Part shown: piece by piece, positions 16,500 through 24,108 of the stretch
How the letters are laid out: every line of letters begins with the position of its first letter
How positions within the stretch are numbered: the stretch's first letter is position 1
Assembly (NCBI RefSeq): GCF_022846655.1
Contig: NZ_AP025667.1
Span: 1 to 64,000 of the forward strand
Direction of reading: 5' to 3'
Length of the DNA stretch: 64,000 nucleotides
Origin: Streptomyces seoulensis
Lineage (GTDB): Bacteria > Actinomycetota > Actinomycetes > Streptomycetales > Streptomycetaceae
Notes under the pieces: generated by a model
The model's database searches: none
What the model was told of the DNA's origin: nothing
Seen by the model: only the letters and a program-made list of their open reading frames with translations
Translations under genes and position numbers: made by a program

Positions 16500-18143
16500 T
16501 CAAGTGCCGTTCGCGCCGCCCGCGTCCGCGCCGGCCGCCGCACCGGCGTCCGCGCCGCCTGCACCGGCCGTGGTGCCCTGGTCGGTGCCGCCCGCGTTGC
16601 CCGTGCCGGCCGTGGTGCCCGCATCCGTACCGCCGCCGCCTGCGGCGTTGCCCGTCGCGGGCGGCGAGCTCTGCGGCTTGCTCGGCTGCTGCGGGGTGGT
16701 CTGCTGGTCGGTCGGCTCGTCCGTCGGCTCGGCCGTACCCGGGTCGGACGGGGTGTACGACGGGGTCCAGCTCGAACCGTTGCTCCAGCCCGAGCCGCCC
16801 TGGGTGGCCGGGTTGTCCGTGGGCTCGTCCGTGGTGTCGTCGGACGGCGTCTCGGACGCCTTGTCGTCCTTGGCCGGCTGGGAGTGGCTCGGCGAGGGCT
16901 TGGTGCTCGGGTCGTCACCGCCGCCCGTGTTGTTGAGCGCGAGCGCGACACCGGCGACGACCGCCACCACCGCGAGCGCGGCCAGCACCCACAGCTTGCC
17001 TCTGCCGCTGCCCTGGTTGCCGTGGCCCTCGAAGCCGCCGTTGTCGCCGCCGCCGTACCCGCCGGGCAGGATCGGCTGCGGGATCTGCGTGGTACCGCCG
17101 TTGTACCCGCCGGACTGCGGCATCACGGTGGTGCCCGCGAAGCCGCCGGGCGGCGTCGGCGAGCCCGCGGAGGCGTCCACCGGGCCGGTGTTCCAGGTGC
17201 CGGAGTGGGCGCCCTGGTCGTACAGCATCTGCAGGCCGTACTGGATCAGGCCGCGCATCTCCTCGGCCGTCTGGAAGCGGTCGTCCGGCTCCTTGGCCAG
17301 CGAGCGCATGACCAGGCCGTCCAGCTCGGGCGGGCAGCCGCCGGTGACCTGCGAGGGCGGGACGGGCATGTCCTGGACGTGCTGGTAGACCACCGACAGC
17401 GGGGTCTCACCGGTGAACGGGGGCCGCAGGGCGAGGAGTTCGTAGAGCAGGCAGCCGGTCGCGTACAGGTCGGAGCGGTGGTCGACGGCCTTGCCGAGCG
17501 CCTGCTCCGGGGAGAGGTACTGCGGGGTGCCCATGACCATGCCGGTCTGCGTCATCGTCGTGGAGGCGCCGTGCAGGGCGCGGGCGATGCCGAAGTCCAT
17601 CACCTTCACCGCGCCGTTGTCGGTGATGATGACGTTGGCGGGCTTGATGTCGCGGTGCACGATGCCGTGCTGGTGCGAGTAGGCGAGCGCGTCCAGCACC
17701 CCGGAGACGATGAGCAGGGCCTGCTCGGGGCCCGGCGCGTCCGCGTCGACCAGCAGCTCGCGGATGGTGCGGCCCTCGACCAGCTCCATCACGATGTACG
17801 GGACGGCCTGGCCGTTCGCCTGGTCCTCGCCGGAGTCGTACACGGCGACGATCGAGTGGTGGTTGAGTCCGGCCACCGACTGGGCCTCGCGCGTGAAGCG
17901 GGCCTTGGAGGTGGGGTCCTCGGCGAGGTCGGCGCGGAGCAGCTTGACCGCGACCGTACGGCCCAGACGGACGTCCTCGGCCGCGAACACCTCGGCCATG
18001 CCGCCCCGGCCGAGCCGGTGCGTCAGCCGGTAGCGGCCGTCGCCGACGAGCCCGCCGTTGCCCCAGTTCTCCGGCGACTCCGCCATGCCACCACCGGCCA
18101 CCTCGGGGTCGGACGGGCCCTGGCCGCCGTGCGTCTGTGCCAT
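16500..18143 (-). CDS. membrane Ser/Thr protein kinase with low-complexity extracellular tail
   Basis: A 547-residue Hanks-type kinase. The cytoplasmic kinase domain covers about 36-300: P-loop LGRGGMAEVF, Lys in VAVKLL, HRDIKPANV, DFGIARAL, activation segment TMTQTGMVMGTPQYLSPEQA. A Gly/Pro/Gln-rich juxtamembrane stretch follows, then one transmembrane helix near 385-405 (LWVLAALAVVAVVAGVALAL). The outer tail is Ser/Thr/Asp/Pro rich and then Gly/Ala/Thr rich, with no PASTA repeat. It is divergent from another kinase gene and likely phosphorylates cell-envelope or division targets; the ligand is unknown. The ATG lies about 350 bp from the divergent kinase start. Confidence 0.93.
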   Translation of the reverse strand: MAQTHGGQGPSDPEVAGGGMAESPENWGNGGLVGDGRYRLTHRLGRGGMAEVFAAEDVRLGRTVAVKLLRADLAEDPTSKARFTREAQSVAGLNHHSIVAVYDSGEDQANGQAVPYIVMELVEGRTIRELLVDADAPGPEQALLIVSGVLDALAYSHQHGIVHRDIKPANVIITDNGAVKVMDFGIARALHGASTTMTQTGMVMGTPQYLSPEQALGKAVDHRSDLYATGCLLYELLALRPPFTGETPLSVVYQHVQDMPVPPSQVTGGCPPELDGLVMRSLAKEPDDRFQTAEEMRGLIQYGLQMLYDQGAHSGTWNTGPVDASAGSPTPPGGFAGTTVMPQSGGYNGGTTQIPQPILPGGYGGGDNGGFEGHGNQGSGRGKLWVLAALAVVAVVAGVALALNNTGGGDDPSTKPSPSHSQPAKDDKASETPSDDTTDEPTDNPATQGGSGWSNGSSWTPSYTPSDPGTAEPTDEPTDQQTTPQQPSKPQSSPPATGNAAGGGGTDAGTTAGTGNAGGTDQGTTAGAGGADAGAAAGADAGGANGT

Positions 18144-18499
18144 CGGTCCTCGCCGTCGTTTCTGCCCGCGATGCGCGGTGTCTTACGGTCTCCGTCGGCC
18201 ACGCTACAGCCTCGCCGGTGGCCGCCGGTCCCGATCCGGCACCGGGATGAGCCCAGCACGGACCGGCCATGAAACCCGCAGCACAGCCCCCCGTGCAAAT
18301 TCCGTGCACTGCTCGTACGCCTGCTGTAACGCTTCCGCGACGCTTCTTTCGCGTACGGTCACGGAACGGGCACCGGGCTTGACGTGTCCGTGCCCTCGGG
18401 CAGACTTGGCCGGGAATGACACATTCGATCAAGGCGTGTGCGCTGCGGCACATGTCCGGTCGATGACGGCTCCGACGGGCCAGTGGGGGACACGGAACG
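18144..18499. other. divergent kinase intergenic region
   Basis: This 356 bp region separates two divergent Ser/Thr kinase genes. I see no gene and no strong palindrome. A plus-strand promoter candidate is listed at 18379-18406. On the minus strand TAGCGT (18201-18206) is a possible -10 about 58 bp upstream of the other kinase. Confidence 0.5.
18379..18406 (+). promoter_or_regulatory. candidate housekeeping promoter of the PASTA-type kinase
   Basis: TTGACG (18379-18384) and CAGACT (18401-18406) are 16 bp apart, close to the Streptomyces HrdB consensus (TTGAC / TAGRRT). A start near 18413 would leave a leader of about 87 bases. Confidence 0.4.
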
Positions 18500-20098
18500 A
18501 TGAGCCAGGACGGCGCACAGGGCGGCCGCTACCCGGGACGTGCACTGGCCGGAGGCCGCTACCAACTGCACGACCTGCTCGGCGAGGGCGGCATGGCCTC
18601 CGTGCACCTGGCCTACGACTCGGTGCTGGACCGTCAGGTGGCCGTCAAGACGCTGCACACCGACCTCGGCCGGGAGCAGGCGTTCCGCGAGCGGTTCCGC
18701 CGCGAGGCCCAGGCCGTGGCCAAGCTCACGCACACCAACATCGTCTCCGTCTTCGACACCGGCGAGGACGAAGCGGACGGCATGCCCTACATCGTCATGG
18801 AGTACGTGGAGGGCCGCCCGCTAGGCTCCGTGCTCGCCGACGACATACGGCAGTTCGGCGCGATGCCCGCCGACAAGGCCCTGAAGATCACCGCCGATGT
18901 GCTGGCCGCGCTGGAGATCAGCCACGAGAAGGGGCTGGTCCACCGGGACATCAAGCCGGGCAACGTGATGACCACCAAGCGCGGCGTGGTCAAGGTGATG
19001 GACTTCGGCATCGCGCGGGCCATGCAGTCCGGCGTCACCTCGATGACGCAGACCGGCATGGTCGTCGGAACCCCGCAGTACCTCTCCCCCGAACAGGCCC
19101 TCGGCCGCGGTGTGGACGCCCGCTCCGACCTGTACTCGGTCGGCATCATGCTGTTCCAGCTCGTCACCGGCCGCCTGCCCTTCGACGCGGACTCGCCGCT
19201 GGCCATCGCCTACGCGCATGTGCAGGAGGAGCCGGTCGCTCCCTCCTCCATCAACCGCGCGCTGCCCCCGGCGGTGGACGCCCTGGTGGCCCGCGCGCTG
19301 AAGAAGAACCCGAACGAACGCTTCCCCACCGCCGAGGCCATGCGCGAGGAGTGCCTGCGGGTGGCCGCCTCCCTCCAGCAGGCCGCGCCGAGCATCGTGC
19401 CGGGAGCGGGTCCGGCGCAGAGCGGCGCGGGCGTGGGCTCGGCGGTGTTCCCGCCGGTGGACCGGACGGCCCCGCAGCACCCCGGCCCGGTGCAGCAGCC
19501 GTACCAGCCGACGCCGAACCCCTACGGCACCCCGCCCCCGTCGTACGGCTACCCGCAGCAGGGCGGCTACCCGACGCCGCCGGCGTACGGGCAGCCGACG
19601 GCGCCCGTGTACGGCGCCCAGCCGTCGACGGCGGTGCCCTCCTCCGGCGGCGGGCGGAACGGCAAGCCCGTCCTGATCGGGTCGGTCGCGGTGGCCGCCG
19701 TGCTGATCGCGGGCCTGCTGATCGCGCTGAACATGAACAAGAAGGACGACCCCACCACGGGTGGTTCCACCCCCAGCGCCTCCACGTCCTCGCACGCCTC
19801 CGGCTACCGGGGTCCGGACACCTCGCGCACGATCGAGGAGACCGAGTGCACCGAGCCGCAGGAGTCCTACGACGACGAGGACAAGGTCCGGCTGCCCGAC
19901 TTCCGGTACAAGAACATCGACTCGGTGAAGGCGTGCTTCCAGGCCGCGAGCTGGCGGTACACGGTGAAGAAGGAAGACAACAACACCTGGGGCGACGGCA
20001 CGGTCCTCGACCAGTTCCCCGCCCCCGGCACCGACGTCGACCCCAAGAGCATGGGCGAGGTCTCGCTCAGCGTCTCCACGGGCGAGCCGCCGCAGTGA
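18500..20098 (+). CDS. membrane Ser/Thr protein kinase with one PASTA-like domain
   Basis: A 532-residue Hanks-type kinase. The kinase domain is at about 18-280 (LGEGGMASVHLA, VAVKTL, HRDIKPGNV, DFGIARAM, TSMTQTGMVVGTPQYLSPEQA). A Pro/Tyr/Gly/Gln-rich linker (repeats of PYGTPPP and GYPQQGGYP type) leads to one transmembrane helix near 390-411 (VLIGSVAVAAVLIAGLLIAL). The extracellular part ends in a single PASTA-like module (LPDFRYKNIDSVKACFQAA ... VLDQFPAPGTDVDPKS ... VSLSVSTG). PASTA domains bind peptidoglycan fragments, so this is probably a wall sensor with weaker binding than the four-PASTA PknB at 52020. The start follows GGGGGAC at a normal distance. Confidence 0.93.
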   Translation: MSQDGAQGGRYPGRALAGGRYQLHDLLGEGGMASVHLAYDSVLDRQVAVKTLHTDLGREQAFRERFRREAQAVAKLTHTNIVSVFDTGEDEADGMPYIVMEYVEGRPLGSVLADDIRQFGAMPADKALKITADVLAALEISHEKGLVHRDIKPGNVMTTKRGVVKVMDFGIARAMQSGVTSMTQTGMVVGTPQYLSPEQALGRGVDARSDLYSVGIMLFQLVTGRLPFDADSPLAIAYAHVQEEPVAPSSINRALPPAVDALVARALKKNPNERFPTAEAMREECLRVAASLQQAAPSIVPGAGPAQSGAGVGSAVFPPVDRTAPQHPGPVQQPYQPTPNPYGTPPPSYGYPQQGGYPTPPAYGQPTAPVYGAQPSTAVPSSGGGRNGKPVLIGSVAVAAVLIAGLLIALNMNKKDDPTTGGSTPSASTSSHASGYRGPDTSRTIEETECTEPQESYDDEDKVRLPDFRYKNIDSVKACFQAASWRYTVKKEDNNTWGDGTVLDQFPAPGTDVDPKSMGEVSLSVSTGEPPQ

Positions 20099-20103
20099 CC
20101 GGA

Positions 20104-20119
20104 GGCCGGGAACCCGGCC
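20104..20119. terminator. short GC hairpin after the PASTA-type kinase
   Basis: GGCCGGG-AA-CCCGGCC lies six bases after the kinase stop and four bases before the convergent gene's stop. The stem is short, so the call is tentative. Confidence 0.4.
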
Positions 20120-20123
20120 GCCC

Positions 20124-20552
20124 TCAGGTGTAGGGGTTGGTCTTGATGCTGGAGGTGCAGATCTTCAGCAGGTCGTTGCCCTCGAAGAGGCCGACGTCGA
20201 TACGGACCGCCGCGATGCCGTTGGTGTCGGACGCGCTGGTGTCCCAGACCTGGTCGGCACCGTTCCCGCCGTAGTTGTGGTGCCAGGGCCACGCCTGGAA
20301 GTCGCCGTTGTTGCGGATGGTGGACAGGCGGACGGCCGCGTGGTGGCCGTCGGCCGCGTTGTCGAGCGCGCGCAGGCGCAGCGGGTCGACGCGGGTCTTG
20401 CTGGTGAAGAAGCCGGTGTAGGCGCCGTAGGCACCGGTGACACCGCAGTTGCCGGTGACCATCGAGTCGGCGGCCGCCGGGGTGGCCATCGCCGGGACGG
20501 CCAGACAGGCCAGAGCGCCGGCGACGACGAGCGCGGAACGTCGCATCTGCAC
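20124..20552 (-). CDS. small secreted protein of unknown function
   Basis: A 142-residue exported protein I do not recognise. The N-terminal signal peptide is (V)QMRRSALVVAGALACLAV with probable cleavage after ATPAAA. The mature part of about 115 residues is hydrophilic, with an early Cys in GNCGV and a late Cys in LKICTSS that could form a disulfide. It also holds a WPWHHNYGG patch and VRIDVGLFEGNDLL, suggesting a compact extracellular beta-fold. The GTG at 20552 is chosen because AAAGGA lies six bases upstream; ATG at 20546 is the alternative. Confidence 0.75.
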   Translation of the reverse strand: MQMRRSALVVAGALACLAVPAMATPAAADSMVTGNCGVTGAYGAYTGFFTSKTRVDPLRLRALDNAADGHHAAVRLSTIRNNGDFQAWPWHHNYGGNGADQVWDTSASDTNGIAAVRIDVGLFEGNDLLKICTSSIKTNPYT

Positions 20553-20657
20553 AGGGAGTCCTTTCCTGGAGCCGGAAAGCCCAAAGGCTAGACAGATCAC
20601 CGTTTTTGACCAACCGTCGGCGTTCGTGTTGTGACGCGGATCACCGGGCATGCGTAA

Positions 20658-20683
20658 GGGCCCGGCGGTCGTCCGCCGGGCCC
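20658..20683. terminator. terminator of bpa
   Basis: GGGCCCGGCGG-TCGT-CCGCCGGGCCC is a perfect 11-bp stem with a 4-base loop, 36 bp beyond the bpa stop on its strand. It isolates bpa from the small secreted-protein gene. Confidence 0.8.
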
Positions 20684-20718
20684 CGCTCTCTCCCTGACCT
20701 GGGCCGCGCCCGTGAGGG

Positions 20719-21258
20719 CTACAGGTACGGGCCGCCCGAGCGGCCGGCGGCCTGCTGCTCCTCGCCGTCCTCGGGGACCATCCCGGGCGGCAGCGCGCGG
20801 CGCATCTGCTCCAACTGGGCCCGCGCGGCCATCTGCTGGGCGAACAGCGTGGTCTGGATGCCGTGGAACAGACCCTCCAGCCAGCCGACCAACTGGGCCT
20901 GCGCGATCCGCAGCTCCGCGTCGCTGGGCGTCACCTCGTCCGTGAAGGGCAGCGACAGCCGCTCCAGCTCCTCCACCAGCTCCGGCGCCAGGCCGTCCTC
21001 CAGCTCCTTGACCGAGCTGGCGTGGATCTCCTTCAGCCGCACCCGGCTGGCCTCGTCCAGAGGAGCGGCGCGCACCTCCTCCAGCAACTGCTTGATCATG
21101 CTGCCGATCCGCATGACCTTCGCCGGCTGCTCGACCTGCTCCGTCACCGGAGTCTCGCGGGAGCCCTCGTCCGTGCCGCCACCGAGCGCCATCCCGTCCT
21201 GTCCCACGACGAGGATCTGGGGGTTCTCGGGCGACCGTTCGTTCCTCGGCATCTCCAT
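20719..21258 (-). CDS. bpa: bacterial proteasome activator Bpa (DUF2587)
   Basis: A 179-residue homologue of the mycobacterial ATP-independent proteasome activator. The conserved helical core runs from about 55 to 150 (KVMRIGSMIKQLLEEVR, LKEIHASSVKELEDGLAPEL, QLVGWLEGLFHGIQTTLFAQ), after a disordered N-terminus. The extreme C-terminus is GPYL, corresponding to the GQYL tail that docks Bpa onto the 20S core. It probably forms a dodecameric ring that feeds loosely folded proteins to the proteasome. The ATG at 21258 lacks an SD, but GAGAAT ends six bases before it, so it is probably leaderless. A GTG 18 bases upstream is possible. Confidence 0.92.
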   Translation of the reverse strand: MEMPRNERSPENPQILVVGQDGMALGGGTDEGSRETPVTEQVEQPAKVMRIGSMIKQLLEEVRAAPLDEASRVRLKEIHASSVKELEDGLAPELVEELERLSLPFTDEVTPSDAELRIAQAQLVGWLEGLFHGIQTTLFAQQMAARAQLEQMRRALPPGMVPEDGEEQQAAGRSGGPYL

Positions 21259-21420
21259 GCCGTCATTCTCTCGCACCCCTCCACCCCATCACCGACACAC
21301 CCCCGCCCGCCGGTGATCCGCTCATCCGACCCCGACGGCCCAACCGGAAATGCCCGTCCCGCCATGAAATGTGAGGCTGGATTCCGTCTTTCCCTCGGTA
21401 TTCCTCCGGAGGTCACCGAC

Positions 21421-21966
21421 GTGACTCCATGGCTGCGACTCACGCTCCGCCTGGTGCGGGTGCTGCTCGTCCTGGCGACGGCCGCACCCGTGTGCGGCAC
21501 GGCCACCGCGTACGGCGCGGAGAACGCCCCGCCGGGTTCGCCGACGCCCTCGGGCCGCTCCTCCACCCCCGCCGTGCGCGCCCGGAACGCCGCCGAGACC
21601 TCTTCTCCGTCGCCGACCGTCTCCAAGCCCGCGCGGGCCGGGAGCCGGGCCGGGGAGGGACGGATGCGGCCGGGACGCCCCGAGCGGCCCGACCCGGAGG
21701 ACCAGGCCCAGGACCCGGCGGGCAGCGGCACGCCCGCCACCCCTGCGGCCGCCTACCCGGAGGAGCCGGAGACCGCCGACAGCCCCGCCGCGCCCACGCC
21801 GACCGCCGCCACGGCCACCGCCCCGGCCTCGCAGCCCGCCGCCGTCCGGCAGGGGGAGGACACCGCCGCACCCGCGCCGCGGTTCCTCCCCCTGGGCAGC
21901 GGGCTGGTCCTGCTCGGCCTGGGGCTCGCCATGGCCCTGGCCGGCCTGCGGCTGCGCCGCACCTGA
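21421..21966 (+). CDS. exported Pro/Thr-rich protein with C-terminal membrane anchor
   Basis: A 181-residue low-complexity surface protein. It has an N-terminal signal or anchor helix (LRLTLRLVRVLLVLATAAPV), a Pro/Ala/Thr/Ser/Arg-rich middle of about 110 residues, and a C-terminal sorting-like tail: LPLGSG, a hydrophobic helix (LVLLGLGLAMALAGL) and the basic end RLRRT. The tail resembles an LPxTG-type signal but lacks a canonical LPxTG or LAxTG, so whether a sortase cleaves it is open. The GTG at 21421 follows GGAGG with 8 bp spacing. It converges with the quinone oxidoreductase. Function unknown. Confidence 0.65.
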   Translation: MTPWLRLTLRLVRVLLVLATAAPVCGTATAYGAENAPPGSPTPSGRSSTPAVRARNAAETSSPSPTVSKPARAGSRAGEGRMRPGRPERPDPEDQAQDPAGSGTPATPAAAYPEEPETADSPAAPTPTAATATAPASQPAAVRQGEDTAAPAPRFLPLGSGLVLLGLGLAMALAGLRLRRT

Positions 21967-21975
21967 CCTCTCCGG

Positions 21976-22956
21976 TTACGGGGCGATCAGCAGGACCTTG
22001 CCGATGTGGCCGCTGCCCTCCAGCACCCGGTGCGCCTCGGCCGCGTCCGTCATCGGCAGCTCACGGTCGACCACGGGACGTACGACGCCCGACGCGATCA
22101 GCGGCCACACGTGCTCGCGCACGGCCGCCACGATCGTCGCCTTCTCGCTCAGCGGGCGGGCCCGCAGCGAGGTCGCGCTGACCGCGCCGCGCTTGCCCAG
22201 CAGCATCCCGATGTTCAGCTCGCCCTTGGTGCCGCCCTGCATCCCGATGATCATCAGGCGGCCGTTGACGGCCAGCGCCTCCACGTTCCGGTCCAGGTAC
22301 TTGGCGCCCATGTTGTCGAGGATGACGTCGGCGCCCGCGCCGTCCGTGGCCCGCTCGATCTCGGTGACGAAGTCCTGGTCGCGGTAGTTGATCAGGATGT
22401 CCGCGCCCAGCTCGGCGCAGAAGTCCAGCTTCTCCTTGCTCCCGGCGGTCACCGCGACCCGCGCCCCGACGGCCTTGCCCAACTGGATCGCCATGGTGCC
22501 GATGCCGCTGGAACCGCCGTGCACGAGCAGCGTCTCGCCGGGCCTGAGGTGGGCCAGCATGAAGACGTTGGACCAGAACGTGCAGGCCACCTCGGGCAGC
22601 GCGGCCGCCTGCTTCAGGTCGACGCCCTCGGGCACCGGCAGCAACTGCCCGGCCGGGACGACGACCTTCTGCGCGTAGCCGCCGCCCGAGAGCAGCGCGC
22701 ACACCTCGTCCCCGACGGACCAGCCGGAGACACCGGGGCCCAGCTCGGTGATCCGGCCGGAGCACTCCAGACCGGGGTACGCGGAGGCGCCGGGCGGCGG
22801 GTCGTAGAAGCCCTGGCGCTGCATGATGTCGGCGCGGTTGACGGCGGTGGCCACCACCTCGACCAGCACCTCGCCCTCGCCGGGCACCGGATCGGGCACC
22901 TCGGTCCAGGTCAGCGTCTCGGGGCCACCGGGTTCGGGAATCGTGATCGCATGCAT
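21976..22956 (-). CDS. NAD(P)H:quinone oxidoreductase (zinc-free MDR family)
   Basis: A 326-residue medium-chain dehydrogenase/reductase of the quinone oxidoreductase group. The N-terminal GroES-like domain has NRADIMQRQGFYDPPPGAS. The Rossmann domain shows the nucleotide-binding motif VHGGSSGIGTMAIQLGKAVGA, and GADVILDNMGAKYLDRN follows. The zinc-binding residues of alcohol dehydrogenases are absent. It probably reduces quinones or enones with NADPH. The ATG at 22956 is preceded by TAGCGT-N7 and no SD, suggesting a leaderless mRNA. Confidence 0.9.
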   Translation of the reverse strand: MHAITIPEPGGPETLTWTEVPDPVPGEGEVLVEVVATAVNRADIMQRQGFYDPPPGASAYPGLECSGRITELGPGVSGWSVGDEVCALLSGGGYAQKVVVPAGQLLPVPEGVDLKQAAALPEVACTFWSNVFMLAHLRPGETLLVHGGSSGIGTMAIQLGKAVGARVAVTAGSKEKLDFCAELGADILINYRDQDFVTEIERATDGAGADVILDNMGAKYLDRNVEALAVNGRLMIIGMQGGTKGELNIGMLLGKRGAVSATSLRARPLSEKATIVAAVREHVWPLIASGVVRPVVDRELPMTDAAEAHRVLEGSGHIGKVLLIAP

Positions 22957-22963
22957 GCCCGCG

Positions 22964-22969
22964 ACGCTA
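22964..22969 (-). promoter_or_regulatory. putative -10 box, leaderless quinone oxidoreductase mRNA
   Basis: TAGCGT on the minus strand ends seven bases before the ATG at 22956, identical in sequence and spacing to the boxes at 7346 and 41833. Confidence 0.45.
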
Positions 22970-23003
22970 CTCCCCGGCCGGCCCGCGGGCCCGGTGGCCT
23001 CGC

Positions 23004-24101
23004 TCAGTCGCCCGGCAATGGACGCGCGTGCGGCGTCACATGCGCCGTGGGCGAGGCCCGGACGATGGTGATCAGCCGGTCGGTGAGCTGCAACTCCCCG
23101 ACGGCCGGATCGTCGTACCCGAGGACGCGGTGGCCGCGTACGACGCTGACCACGAGGTCCTTCGCGTCACGCGGGCTGCGGCCCACCTCGGCGCGGACCA
23201 CCGGGCGGTCCACGATGTCCAGACCGCTGCCCTGCTGGATCAGGTCCTCCATCACCATGCCGGCCGCGGGGCTGAGCACGGACAGGCCGAGCAGCCGGCC
23301 CGCCGCTCCGGAGCTGGTGATGACCGCGTCGGCGCCGGACTGCTTGAGCAGCGGGGCGTTCTCCTCCTCGCGGACGGCGGCCACGATCTTCGCGCCCCGG
23401 TTGAGCTGCCGGGCCGTCAGGGTGACCAGCACGGAGGTGTCGTCGCGCTGCGGGGCGATGATGATCTGCCGCGCCTTGTGCACCTCGGCGCGCCGGAGCA
23501 CGTCGCTGCGGGTGGCGTCGCCGGTGACGCCCGCGTAGCCCTCGGCGGTGGCCGCCTCGATCGCCTTGGAACTGGGGTCGACCACGACGACCTGTTCCTT
23601 CTTCAGCCCGGTCGCGCAGACGGTCTGGATCGCCGACCGCCCCTTCGTGCCGAAGCCGATGACCACGGTGTGGTCGCGCAAGGTGGACCTCCAGCGGTTG
23701 AGACGCCATTCCTCACGGGTGCGTTCGGTGAGCACCTCCAGCGTGGTGCCGACCAGGATGATCAGGAAGAGCACGCGCAGCGGGGTGATGACGAGGATGT
23801 TGATGAGCCGGGCACCGTCGCTGACCGGGGTGATGTCGCCGTATCCGGTGGTGGAGAGGGTGACCGTCGCGTAGTAGAACGCGTCGAGCAGATCGACGGG
23901 GCCGTCGGAGTTGTCGCGGTAGCCGTCGCGGTCGGCGTAGACGACGAACGCCGTGGCGACCAGCACCAGGAGCGCCATGACCAGGCGTCTGGCGACCTGG
24001 CGTATGGGGCGTTCCACCGCCTTCCTCGGCAGCTTCACCCGCGAGGGCACCAGGTGTTCGTCGGCCTGGCGGGCTATGGCGTCATGGCCCGGAAGTTTCA
24101 C
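23004..24101 (-). CDS. potassium channel with RCK/TrkA domain
   Basis: A 365-residue MthK/Kch-like ion channel. TM1 is ARRLVMALLVLVATAFVVYA. The pore loop carries the K+ selectivity filter TTGYGD (TVTLSTTGYGDITP), and TM2 is INILVITPLRVLFLIILVG. The cytoplasmic part is an RCK/TrkA-N Rossmann domain (HTVVIGFGTKGRSAI) plus a TrkA-C-like domain, expected to gate the pore in response to nucleotides or divalent ions. The GTG at 24101 overlaps the moeA stop as GTGA; an in-frame GTG at 24110 is possible. It is the third gene of the mobA-moeA operon, an unusual partner for molybdenum cofactor genes. A parS site covers the start. Confidence 0.9.
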   Translation of the reverse strand: MKLPGHDAIARQADEHLVPSRVKLPRKAVERPIRQVARRLVMALLVLVATAFVVYADRDGYRDNSDGPVDLLDAFYYATVTLSTTGYGDITPVSDGARLINILVITPLRVLFLIILVGTTLEVLTERTREEWRLNRWRSTLRDHTVVIGFGTKGRSAIQTVCATGLKKEQVVVVDPSSKAIEAATAEGYAGVTGDATRSDVLRRAEVHKARQIIIAPQRDDTSVLVTLTARQLNRGAKIVAAVREEENAPLLKQSGADAVITSSGAAGRLLGLSVLSPAAGMVMEDLIQQGSGLDIVDRPVVRAEVGRSPRDAKDLVVSVVRGHRVLGYDDPAVGELQLTDRLITIVRASPTAHVTPHARPLPGD

Positions 24102-24108
24102 GTGAAAC
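24095..24108. other. parS (ParB binding site)
   Basis: GTTTCACGTGAAAC is a perfect 14-bp palindrome identical to the Streptomyces parS consensus. It lies inside coding sequence, spanning the last codons of moeA and the start of the potassium channel gene. ParB spreads from such sites around the origin to form the segregation complex. Confidence 0.9.
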
